Shown here piece after piece: positions 34,500-41,993 of a stretch of 64,000 bases of DNA. Origin of the DNA: Bradyrhizobium sp. BR13661. GTDB lineage: Bacteria; Pseudomonadota; Alphaproteobacteria; Rhizobiales; Xanthobacteraceae. Position 1 is the stretch's first letter, and every line of letters starts with the position of its first letter. The stretch is from contig NZ_JARXWB010000006.1 in assembly GCF_029892425.1 (NCBI RefSeq), forward strand, positions 124,001 to 188,000, written 5' to 3'. The notes under the pieces are model-generated. The model was not told the DNA's origin, made no database searches, and saw only the letters and a program-made list of their open reading frames with translations. The position numbers and the translations under genes are program-made.

Positions 34500-34598
34500 C
34501 CTCGTGGTTCGAGACGCGCGGCGTTGCCGCGCTCCTCACCATGAGGGTCCCGGACCTCATCCTGAGGAGGCGCGCGAGCGCCGTCTCGAAGGATGATG
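34500..34598. repeat. Paired hairpin intergenic repeat (Bradyrhizobium type)
   Basis: Two imperfect inverted repeats in succession. The first pairs CCTCGTGGTTCGAGACGCG with GCTCCTCACCATGAGG. The second pairs CCTCATCCTGAGG with CGTCTCGAAGGATGA. I recognise this as a repeat that litters Bradyrhizobium intergenic DNA. It separates the binding-protein gene from the permease gene, where it may stabilise the upstream mRNA and raise the binding protein relative to the channel. Confidence 0.75.
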
Positions 34599-34631
34599 CC
34601 CAGAATTGAGACTTTCTAACCCGGACCGCCG

Positions 34632-36521
34632 ATGGCCTTTTACGTCGTACAGTTTCTGACAGGTCTTGCCAGCGCAGCGTCGCTGTTCCTGGTGGCCTCG
34701 GGCCTGTCGATCATCTTTGGCGTGACGCGGATCGTGAATTTCGCGCATGGCGCCTTCTACATGATCGGCGCCTACATCGCCTTCACGCTGACCGAGCGCT
34801 TCTCCGGCGCGTTCGGCTTTTGGGGCGGGGTGGTCGCGGCGGCGCTCGCCGTCGCGCTGATCGGCGTCCTCGTCGAGATGGTGCTGCTGCGACGGATCTA
34901 TCATGCGCCAGAACTGTTCCAGCTGCTCGGCACCTTCGGCCTGACCTTGATGGTCGAGGACCTCGTCGTGCTGATCTGGGGCCCCGACGATCTCGTCGGC
35001 CGCCGCGCGCCCGGCTTCAAGGGGGCGGTCGATTTCTTCGGCCAGAACATCCCGAGCTATGATCTGTTCCTGATCGTGCTCAGCCCCGTCGTGCTCGGCA
35101 TTCTCTGGCTGCTGTTCCAGCGCACACGCTGGGGCGTCCTGGTGCGCGCCGCCACGCAGGACCGCGACATGGTCGCGGCGCTCGGCGTGAACCAGAAATG
35201 GCTGTTCACGTCGGTATTCGCGGTTGGCGTTTTCCTCGCCGCGCTCGGCGGCGCGCTCCAGATTCCGCGCGATGCCGTGCATCACGCCATGGATTTGCGC
35301 ATCATCGTCGAAGTTTTCGTCGTCGTCGTGATCGGCGGGCTCGGCAGCATTGTGGGTGCGTTCGTTGCGGCGGTGCTGGTCTCCGAGCTCAACGCCTTCG
35401 GCATCCTGATCTTTCCGAAGATCTCGATCATCCTGGTCTTCCTGGTGATGGCGGTGGTGCTGATCGTCCGGCCCTGGGGCCTGTTCGGCAAGCCCGAGGC
35501 GGCCGCGCGCAAGACGCCAGGCCTCACAGTCAATCCCTGGCGGCCGCTGACGTCGAACGAGCGGCTGGCGTCGCTGGCGGCCCTCGTCATCGCGGCCATG
35601 CTGCCGCTGTTCGCCGGCAATTACGCGCTGACCGTCGGTTCGGAGATTGCGATCTTCGTGATCTTCGCGGTCAGCCTGCACTTCCTGATGTCGGTCGGCG
35701 GGCTCGCGTCCTTTGGCCATGCCGCCTATTTCGGGCTCGGTGCTTATGGCGTCGCCTTCCTCGCCAAGATGGCGGGGCTGCCGATGATCGTTTGCCTGCT
35801 GCTCGGACCGCTGCTCGGCTGCATGGGCGCGGCGGTGTTCGGTTTCTTTGCCGTTCAGCTCTCCGGCGTCTACTTCGCGATGCTGACGCTTGCGTTTGCG
35901 CAGATCGTCTGGTCGATCGCGTTCCAGTGGGTGAGCGTGACAGGCGGCGACAACGGCATCCTGGGTGTCTGGCCCGCGAGCTGGGCGGCGAGCCCGTCGC
36001 ATTTCTACTGGCTCGCGCTCGGCATTGCAGCGCTCGTGACCGTTGCGCTACGCATCGCGGTATTCTCGCCGTTCGGTTACGCGCTGCGCGCCACGCGTGA
36101 CTCGCTGTTGCGCAGTGAGGCCGTGGGTATCAACGCCAAGCGCATCCAGTGGACCGCCTTCGTGATCGCGGGCACCACCGCCGGCATCGGCGGCGCGCTG
36201 TTTGCTTATCTCAAGGGCAGCGTCTTCCCGGACAATCTCGGCATCTCGCTGTCAGTCGATGCGCTGGTGATGGTGCTGCTCGGCGGCGTCGAGACCGTGT
36301 CAGGGGCTGTGATCGGCGCCATCGTCTACAAGGCGCTCAATATCTGGCTGGTGAGCCAGACCGATCTGTCGAAACTGGTGCTCGGCGGCTTCATCGTGCT
36401 GATCGTCGTCGTCTTCCCCAAGGGCATCGTCGGCATGCTGGAGGTGCTGGCGCAGCGGCGAAGGAAGTCATCGCCGCCGGGATCACCTTTGCTGGCCAAG
36501 CCGATCGGGTCTGTCGAATGA
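34632..36521 (+). CDS. Fused LivH-LivM ABC transporter permease
   Basis: A 629-residue inner-membrane protein. Residues 1-295 match LivH (GLSIIFGVTRIVNFAHGAFYMIGAY near 25, VVVIGGLGSIVGAFVAAVL near 235). After a linker at about 295-315, residues 315-620 match LivM (FGHAAYFGLGAYG near 360, AFVIAGTTAGIGGALFAYL near 515). Both halves keep the cytoplasmic EAA-like loops (RAATQDRDMVAALGVN and RATRDSLLRSEAVGIN). The usual separate permeases are here one chain, a known but less common arrangement. Its stop overlaps the ATPase gene start by ATGA. Confidence 0.93.
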   Translation: MAFYVVQFLTGLASAASLFLVASGLSIIFGVTRIVNFAHGAFYMIGAYIAFTLTERFSGAFGFWGGVVAAALAVALIGVLVEMVLLRRIYHAPELFQLLGTFGLTLMVEDLVVLIWGPDDLVGRRAPGFKGAVDFFGQNIPSYDLFLIVLSPVVLGILWLLFQRTRWGVLVRAATQDRDMVAALGVNQKWLFTSVFAVGVFLAALGGALQIPRDAVHHAMDLRIIVEVFVVVVIGGLGSIVGAFVAAVLVSELNAFGILIFPKISIILVFLVMAVVLIVRPWGLFGKPEAAARKTPGLTVNPWRPLTSNERLASLAALVIAAMLPLFAGNYALTVGSEIAIFVIFAVSLHFLMSVGGLASFGHAAYFGLGAYGVAFLAKMAGLPMIVCLLLGPLLGCMGAAVFGFFAVQLSGVYFAMLTLAFAQIVWSIAFQWVSVTGGDNGILGVWPASWAASPSHFYWLALGIAALVTVALRIAVFSPFGYALRATRDSLLRSEAVGINAKRIQWTAFVIAGTTAGIGGALFAYLKGSVFPDNLGISLSVDALVMVLLGGVETVSGAVIGAIVYKALNIWLVSQTDLSKLVLGGFIVLIVVVFPKGIVGMLEVLAQRRRKSSPPGSPLLAKPIGSVE

Positions 36522-37309
36522 GCCTCGCACCCCCACTTCTCGCGGTCGAAGGTCTAACCAAATCCTACGGCGGCATCCACGCCGTGCGCGGCGTCTCGTT
36601 CTCGCTGCGATCAGGCGAAATCCTGGCGCTGATCGGCCCCAACGGCGCGGGGAAAAGCACGTGCTTCGACATGCTCAATGGCCAGAACCGGCCTGATAGC
36701 GGCCACGTGCGCCTGCTCGGCGAGGAGACCACCGGCAAGAAACCGCGCGAGATCTGGCGCATGGGCGTCGGGCGGACATTTCAGATCACGGCGACCTTCG
36801 CCACCATGACCGTGCGCGAGAACGTGCAGGTCGCGCTGATCTCGCACGGCAAGCAGCTTTTCAATCTCTGGGGCTCGGCGCCTGACGTCGACCGCAACGA
36901 GGCCGGCCGGCTGCTCGAGCTCGTCGGCATGGGCGGCTACGCGGATCGGCCCTGCGGCGAGCTCGCCTATGGCGACCTCAAGCGGCTCGAGCTGGCGGTG
37001 GCGCTCGCCAATGATCCAAAACTGCTCTTGATGGACGAGCCGACCGCCGGCATGGCGCCACGCGAGCGCGTCGAGCTGATGCGGCTCACGGCGCAGATCG
37101 CCAAGGAGAAGTCGATCGGCGTGCTCTTCACCGAGCACGACATGGACGTCGTGTTCGAGCATGCCGACCGCATCATCGTGCTCAATCGCGGCACGATGAT
37201 CGCCGAAGGCTCGCCGGCCGAGGTGCGCGGCAATCCGCAGGTGCAGGCGATCTATCTCGGCGAGGGGCTGCTTTACGAGAGCGGGCATCGCGAAGGGGCC
37301 TCGGCATGA
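36518..37309 (+). CDS. ABC transporter ATPase, LivG-like
   Basis: A 263-residue ATPase. GPNGAGKSTCFDMLNG is Walker A. LAYGDLKRLELAVALAND holds the signature region, where the LSGGQ-like position reads AYGDL as in LivG proteins. LLLMDEPTAGMAP is Walker B, followed by the H-loop FTEHDMD. ATG 36518 overlaps the permease stop. It energises the Liv-type importer with the LivF-like protein encoded downstream. Confidence 0.95.
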   Translation: MSLAPPLLAVEGLTKSYGGIHAVRGVSFSLRSGEILALIGPNGAGKSTCFDMLNGQNRPDSGHVRLLGEETTGKKPREIWRMGVGRTFQITATFATMTVRENVQVALISHGKQLFNLWGSAPDVDRNEAGRLLELVGMGGYADRPCGELAYGDLKRLELAVALANDPKLLLMDEPTAGMAPRERVELMRLTAQIAKEKSIGVLFTEHDMDVVFEHADRIIVLNRGTMIAEGSPAEVRGNPQVQAIYLGEGLLYESGHREGASA

Positions 37310-38010
37310 AGCTCACGGTGCAAGACCTCAACAGTCACTACGGCCCGGCGCACATCCTGTTCGACATCGGCTTCGAGGTCGGCGAGGGCGAGGTGGTTGC
37401 GCTGCTCGGGCGCAACGGCGCCGGCAAGTCGACCACGTTCCGCTCGATCGTCGGCCTCGTCGCGCAGCGCACCGGCCGGGTCATGTTCGAGGGCAAGGAC
37501 GTCTCGGCAAAGCCGACGCATGAGATCGTGCGCGAAGGCCTCGGCTATGTGCCGGAGGAGCGACGCATCTTCACGGATTTGACCGTGGAAGAGAATCTCG
37601 AGGTCGGTCGCCAGCCAAAGCGTCCGAATGCGCCGCACTGGGATCGCGAAAAGCTGTTCACGCTGTTTCCGAACCTGGGCGAGATGAAGAATCGCCCAGG
37701 TGGCCGCATGAGCGGCGGCGAGCAGCAGATGCTGACCATTGCGCGCACGCTGATGGGCAATCCATCGCTGGTGCTGCTCGATGAGCCGTCCGAAGGCCTG
37801 TCGCCAAAGATCGTGGAGCAGATGGTCGATGCCATCCTGACCATGAAGAAGGAGGGCGTCAGCATCGTCGTCTCCGAGCAGAATCTGCACTTCGCGCGGC
37901 TGATCTCCGATCGCGCCTACATCATCGAGCGCGGCCGTATCTGCTTCGGCGGCACCATGGCCGAGCTCGACGCGCGTCCGGACATCCGCGACGCGCATCT
38001 GTCGTTGTGA
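37306..38010 (+). CDS. ABC transporter ATPase, LivF-like
   Basis: A 234-residue ATPase. GRNGAGKSTTFRSIVG is Walker A, MSGGEQQMLTIARTLM the signature, LVLLDEPSEGLSP Walker B and VSEQNLHF the switch His-loop position, where Gln-Asn replaces His as in many LivF proteins. It overlaps the LivG-like gene by ATGA and precedes the MarR regulator by 25 bases in the same direction. Confidence 0.95.
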   Translation: MKLTVQDLNSHYGPAHILFDIGFEVGEGEVVALLGRNGAGKSTTFRSIVGLVAQRTGRVMFEGKDVSAKPTHEIVREGLGYVPEERRIFTDLTVEENLEVGRQPKRPNAPHWDREKLFTLFPNLGEMKNRPGGRMSGGEQQMLTIARTLMGNPSLVLLDEPSEGLSPKIVEQMVDAILTMKKEGVSIVVSEQNLHFARLISDRAYIIERGRICFGGTMAELDARPDIRDAHLSL

Positions 38011-38035
38011 GAGCAAAGGGAAGGGCAGTGGACGA

Positions 38036-38491
38036 ATGGCGAGAGGCGTCACGGCGAAGAAGGGTGTGAAGCAGGGCAAACCGCCTTACGTGCTCGACGA
38101 GCAGGTTGGCTTCATCCTGCGTCAGGTCTGGCAGCGCCACAGCTCGATCTTCTCGCGCGACATCGGCACCAACCTGACGCCGACGCAGTGGGCCGCGCTG
38201 TCAAAGCTCGCAGAGACCGGGCCGTGCTCGCAGAACCAGCTCGGACGCCTCACGGCGATGGACGTCGCCACCATCAAGGGGGTGATCGATCGCCTCACGG
38301 CGCGCGGCCTGACCGAGACGAGCCAGGATCCCGAGGACGGACGGCGCCTGCTAGTGAGCCTGACGCGGGCCGGTCAGCAGCTTGCGGAGAAGGTCGCGCC
38401 CAACGCGATCGCGATTACGCGGGAGACGCTCGCGCCGCTGGAGCCTAAGGAGCGCGAGCTGCTGATGGCGCTGTTGAACAAGCTGCGGTGA
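38036..38491 (+). CDS. MarR-family regulator, candidate controller of the nicotinate genes
   Basis: A 151-residue winged-helix regulator. LTPTQWAALSKLAETGPCSQNQLGRLTAMDVATIKGVIDRL is the DNA-binding core, with the recognition helix around residues 72-88 and the wing at DPEDGRRLLVSLT. NicR, the 6-hydroxynicotinate-responsive repressor of the Pseudomonas nic genes, is also a MarR protein of similar size, so this may be the local equivalent. It likely binds the GTATACGAATGAT-containing palindromes at 30247-30266 and 40625-40642, an inference from position. AGGGAAGGG precedes the ATG. Confidence 0.88.
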   Translation: MARGVTAKKGVKQGKPPYVLDEQVGFILRQVWQRHSSIFSRDIGTNLTPTQWAALSKLAETGPCSQNQLGRLTAMDVATIKGVIDRLTARGLTETSQDPEDGRRLLVSLTRAGQQLAEKVAPNAIAITRETLAPLEPKERELLMALLNKLR

Positions 38492-38499
38492 GTTCGGTC

Positions 38500-38590
38500 T
38501 CGTAGGGTGGGCAAAGCGAAGCGTACCCACCATTTTTCTCAATCAGGAAAGATCGGTGGGCACGGCGCTTCGCGCCTTTGCCCACCCTAC
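38500..38590. repeat. Long inverted repeat downstream of the MarR gene
   Basis: CGTAGGGTGGGCAAAG (38500-38515) pairs with CTTTGCCCACCCTACG (38575-38590), with further pairing inward (CGAAGCG with CGCTTCG, CCCACC with GGTGGG). The sequence type is familiar from Bradyrhizobium intergenic regions. It closes the liv-marR transcript and may act as a terminator or mRNA stabiliser. Confidence 0.8.
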
Positions 38591-38658
38591 GCGACCTGTT
38601 GAACAAGCAGCAGTGTCGCGCGACTAACCTCGGTGAAGATGCCATCGAGGTTTGCGGT

Positions 38659-39048
38659 ATGAGAGCGGCGACACAAGTTGCGATGATTTTGAGTCTTGGC
38701 GCGGCGCTGGCAGGCGAGTGCGCTTCCGCTTGGGCGGCGCAGCCCTACGAGGGTTTTTGGGCATCGACCCACAAGGACTGTCGCGATCAGGACAGCGCCA
38801 ACCGCATGAGCATTGAAGGCGGCAACCGCTTCTATTGGTACGAGACGCGGTGCCGCGCCAGCCAGATCACCCCTGAGGGCAAGCTTGGCTGGACAATGAA
38901 GCTCGCCTGCGAAGGCGAGGGGGAGAAGTATCGCTCCAATCCCCGGGTGTCCATCGCGGCGGACGGCAAGCTGGTGATGGACAATGGTCCGGTTGGGCAG
39001 GCCAAGCGCCAGACCTATGTGCGGTGTGAAATCGCGAAGAAGCGCTGA
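38659..39048 (+). CDS. Small exported protein of unknown function
   Basis: A 129-residue protein. From ATG 38659 (CGAGG upstream) a signal peptide runs to about ASAWAA (residue 28). The mature part begins QPYEGFWASTHKDCRDQD and has four cysteines (DCRD, TRCRAS, LACEGE, VRCEIAKK), suggesting two disulfides in the periplasm. I do not recognise the family. The N-terminal extension back to 38578 runs into the repeat and is rejected. Confidence 0.7.
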   Translation: MRAATQVAMILSLGAALAGECASAWAAQPYEGFWASTHKDCRDQDSANRMSIEGGNRFYWYETRCRASQITPEGKLGWTMKLACEGEGEKYRSNPRVSIAADGKLVMDNGPVGQAKRQTYVRCEIAKKR

Positions 39049-39052
39049 GCGC

Positions 39053-39356
39053 TTACGGCTTTCCCGGCCACTTCGCCCGATAGCGGATATCGCTGCCGTC
39101 AGTAAGCCGCCGCCACGTGCCGAACTCAGGCGTATGCGGCGCCCAGGCGGTCAGATCGATCGGATAAATTCGGCTCGGCTGGCCCTGGATGGTGACGGCG
39201 AGTTGCCGGTGCGAGGTCCGAAACGCGAGCTCAACCTTGCCATGCAATCATGGGCTGGTCGCCATCACGATGGAAGGCGGCTGAGCTCACTTCGCCTGGC
39301 ATGGTGTTGAGGTCGGTCTGCAACTCGATGCTGATGCCCATTTGCGGCTGCGTCAT
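39053..39356 (-). pseudogene. Small gene downstream of enamidase, broken by a frameshift
   Basis: On the minus strand ATG 39356 overlaps the enamidase stop by ATGA, as for a coupled gene. Frame one gives 41 residues (start MTQPQMGISIELQTDL, then GEVSSAAFHRDGDQPM) and stops at 39231. A second frame, open to 39053, continues HGKVELAFRTSHRQLAVTIQG and ends YRAKWPGKP. Removing one base near 39243-39248 joins them into about 100 residues with no break in character. Either the gene is inactivated or the assembly has an error. No family recognised. Confidence 0.6.
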
Positions 39357-40549
39357 TTCGCCACGATTTCCGGCACCCTCCCTGCCGGCGGCGTGTTGCG
39401 GCTGCGTTGCGTGCGCACTATGCCGTCGATGATGGTCATGCCGATGCCGGGGAGGTCGCCGAGCTGGACGCTTTCCAGGATAGTCTTGCCTGGCGAGTGC
39501 TGTGCTTTGTCCATGATGACGAAATCGGCGGCACGGCCCACTTCGATGAGGCCGCAGTCGAGCTGCCGCATCCGCGCGGTGTTGCCGGTGGCAAGGCAGA
39601 AGGCGATCTCGGCCGGCAGCTCGCCGATCGAGGACAGCATCGAGACCATGCGCAGGATGCCGAGCGGCTGCACGCCGGAGCCGGCCGGCCCGTCGGTGCC
39701 GAGGATGACGCGATGCAGCTCGTTCATCTCGCGTGCGATGCGCAGCGTGTAGAGCGCCGAGCGCTCATTGCCGTTGTGCACGATCTCGAGCCCGCGCTTG
39801 CAGCCCTCGCAGATGCAGCGGATCTGATCGTCGGGGAGCGCCGTGTGGCCGCCATTGATGTGGCCGACCACGTCGGTGTCGGCCTCCAGCACCACGTCCT
39901 TGTCGATCAGGCCTGAGCCGGGGATCGAGGGACCGCCGGTGTGGATCGTGCTCTGGATCCCGTATTTGCGCGCCCAGCCCACCATCTTGCGTGCGGTGGG
40001 ACCGTCCTTGACGCCGCCAAGGCCGACTTCGCCGAGCAGCTTGACGCCGGCGGCGGCCATCTCCTTGAAATCTTCCTCGACCATCTCGCATTCGATCACG
40101 GGCGCTCCGGCGTGAACCTTCACGCCGCCCGGACGCAAGGTCCAGAACGCGCGCTGAGCGAAGATCGCCATGGCCTTGAGGCCGACGACGTCGCGGGGGC
40201 GGCCGGGCATGTGCACTTCGCCAGCCGAGATCATGGTGGTGATGCCGCCATGGAGCGAGCTGTCGATCCAGCCGATCTGGTTCTGGCGCGGCGTCCAGTC
40301 GCCGGCCACAGGGTGGACGTGGCTGTCGATCAGGCCGGGGGTGACCGTCGTGCCATTGGCATCGACGATGGTGGTTGCGCCTTCCGTATTGAGATCCTTA
40401 TAGCGGCCGATTGCGGTGATCTTGCCGTTCTCGGCGACGATGGTGTCGCCGTCCAGGATCGGCTTTTCCAGCGCGCCGGACAGGATCAGGCCGATATTGC
40501 GGATCACCAGTTTCGAGGGTCCGGTGGCCTGGGGTGCGTCATGCGCCAT
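39353..40549 (-). CDS. ena: Enamidase-like amidohydrolase (tetrahydro-6-oxonicotinate ring opening)
   Basis: A 398-residue amidohydrolase. DSHVHP is the metal-binding HxH on strand 1, GEVGLGGVKD includes the region of the bridging acid, HTGGP and GHINGGHTA supply further His ligands, and GTDGPAG carries the catalytic Asp. The overall sequence matches what I recall of enamidase (EC 3.5.2.18), which hydrolyses 1,4,5,6-tetrahydro-6-oxonicotinate to 2-formylglutarate and ammonia. Its linkage to 6-hydroxynicotinate reductase supports this. It is divergent from fpr across a region with shared palindromes. Other amidohydrolase substrates cannot be excluded from sequence alone. Confidence 0.82.
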   Translation of the reverse strand: MAHDAPQATGPSKLVIRNIGLILSGALEKPILDGDTIVAENGKITAIGRYKDLNTEGATTIVDANGTTVTPGLIDSHVHPVAGDWTPRQNQIGWIDSSLHGGITTMISAGEVHMPGRPRDVVGLKAMAIFAQRAFWTLRPGGVKVHAGAPVIECEMVEEDFKEMAAAGVKLLGEVGLGGVKDGPTARKMVGWARKYGIQSTIHTGGPSIPGSGLIDKDVVLEADTDVVGHINGGHTALPDDQIRCICEGCKRGLEIVHNGNERSALYTLRIAREMNELHRVILGTDGPAGSGVQPLGILRMVSMLSSIGELPAEIAFCLATGNTARMRQLDCGLIEVGRAADFVIMDKAQHSPGKTILESVQLGDLPGIGMTIIDGIVRTQRSRNTPPAGRVPEIVAK

Positions 40550-40598
40550 GGAAGGGGCTCCTTATTCCTAACTGCAACGCTTTCGATCTTGGGCAGCC

Positions 40599-40655
40599 TT
40601 GACCGCGGGATCAAGCAGGATTATTCATTAGTATACGAATGATCGTGTACAAACG
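40599..40655 (+). promoter_or_regulatory. Divergent regulatory region between enamidase and fpr
   Basis: TTGACC (40599-40604) with TATTCA 17 bases on could be an fpr promoter. TCATTAGTATACGAATGA (40625-40642) is a palindrome with one mismatched pair. Its right part GTATACGAATGAT is identical to the site before hnr. CGTGTACAAACG (40644-40655) resembles the nicA palindrome. Confidence 0.62.
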
Positions 40656-40706
40656 ACGCATAGCTGCCGGCCTCGGAACCGCTGATGACGCGACAGGGAA
40701 GCTGAG

Positions 40707-41480
40707 ATGAGCAATTTCAATCAGGAAAGCGTTTTGAGCGTCCACCATTGGACCGACACGCTGTTCTCCTTCAAGACCACCCGCAGCCCGACCTTCCGTT
40801 TCCGCAACGGCGAGTTCACCATGATCGGGCTCAAGGTCGGCGAGAAGCCGCTGCTGCGCGCCTACAGCGTCGCCAGCGCCAACTACGAGGACACCCTCGA
40901 GTTCTTCTCGATCAAGGTGCCTGATGGTCCGCTGACCTCGCGGCTCCAGCACCTGAAGGAAGGCGACGAAATCATCGTCAGCCGCAAGGCCACAGGCACG
41001 CTCGTCATCGACAATCTGGAAGCGGGCCGCAACCTCTACCTGATCGGCACCGGCACGGGCCTCGCTCCCTTCCTGAGCGTGATCAAGGACCCCGAGACCT
41101 ACGAGCGGTTCGAGAAGGTCGTGCTGCTGCACGGCTGCCGTCACGTGAAGGAGCTCGCCTATGGCGAGATGATCACCGAGCATTTGCCGAAGGACGAGAT
41201 GCTCGGCGAGTACATCCAGAACCAGCTGATCTATTACCCGACCGTGACGCGCGATCCCTTCCGCAATCGCGGCCGCATCACCGACCTCATCACCTCGGGC
41301 AAGCTGTTCGCCGATATCGGCCTGCCAGCGCTTGAAGCCGCTCACGACCGCGTCATGATCTGCGGCAGCCCGGCGCTGGTCGCTGACACCCGGGTGCTCC
41401 TCGGCGAGCGCGGCTTCGTCGAAGGCAATCATGGCGAGCCGGCCCAGTTCGTGGTCGAGAAGGCGTTTGCCGAGCGCTAA
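40707..41480 (+). CDS. fpr: Ferredoxin-NADP+ reductase
   Basis: A 257-residue flavoprotein. LLRAYSVASANY is the FAD-binding RxYS region, GTGTGLAPFLSVIKDP binds NADP, and MICGSPALVADTRVLL followed by the short acidic C-terminus is typical of subclass-I bacterial Fpr. It exchanges electrons between NADPH and ferredoxin or flavodoxin. Divergence from enamidase, with operators shared with hnr, suggests that it feeds the ferredoxin-dependent reductase, although fpr is also a housekeeping gene in rhizobia. GGGAAGCTGAG precedes ATG 40707. Confidence 0.94.
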   Translation: MSNFNQESVLSVHHWTDTLFSFKTTRSPTFRFRNGEFTMIGLKVGEKPLLRAYSVASANYEDTLEFFSIKVPDGPLTSRLQHLKEGDEIIVSRKATGTLVIDNLEAGRNLYLIGTGTGLAPFLSVIKDPETYERFEKVVLLHGCRHVKELAYGEMITEHLPKDEMLGEYIQNQLIYYPTVTRDPFRNRGRITDLITSGKLFADIGLPALEAAHDRVMICGSPALVADTRVLLGERGFVEGNHGEPAQFVVEKAFAER

Positions 41481-41586
41481 GCTCGGCCTTCTTGCCCAAT
41501 AAGACCGCATTTTCGCCGCGGCCCGGGCGTTGCCCCGCCGATTCGGCGCTTGATACACTGTGGGAGCGAATCAGCGGAGTTCCCAC

Positions 41587-41907
41587 ATGGTTGCGGACAG
41601 CGACAGCAACATCGCCTGGCACCGGGTCCAGTTGAAGAAGAACCGCGCCGAGTTGAAGGCGCTCGAGACCGCGCGCTTCACGATGGGCGAGATCGCGTCC
41701 TCCAAGCGCAACGGCCAGACCCAGAAGACGCTCGCCGACCTCAAGCGCAAGATCGCACAGTCCGAACGCGTGATTGGCGATCACGACAAGCGCACGCGCC
41801 GTCCGCTCGGCACCGACCTGCAAAGCTTGAGCAACGGCAGCTGGAGCCATTGGGACGCCTATACGCAGCAGCGCAAGGCAGGGCCGCGTACGCCGGGGCG
41901 CGGCTAG
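41587..41907 (+). CDS. Small coiled-coil protein of unknown function
   Basis: A 106-residue, highly charged protein. Residues 10-70 are predicted helix with heptad-like spacing (WHRVQLKKNRAELKALETA, TLADLKRKIAQSERVIGDH). The tail is flexible and basic. No membrane segment or signal. I chose ATG 41587, with CGGAG about ten bases upstream, over an earlier start in the same frame. It lies between fpr and the P450 gene and no family is recognised. Confidence 0.65.
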   Translation: MVADSDSNIAWHRVQLKKNRAELKALETARFTMGEIASSKRNGQTQKTLADLKRKIAQSERVIGDHDKRTRRPLGTDLQSLSNGSWSHWDAYTQQRKAGPRTPGRG

Positions 41908-41993
41908 CGCCCGTGAAGGGCCGGTTCCAGCCCTTGCGCCTCCGGTATCGCACACCATCTGGTTGAGGCGCCACCAACCACTCCGGTGATCCT

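Noticed and set aside
34500..34598. Hairpin repeats as CRISPR-like array
   Set aside because: Two different imperfect inverted repeats without spacers; fits a dispersed intergenic element.
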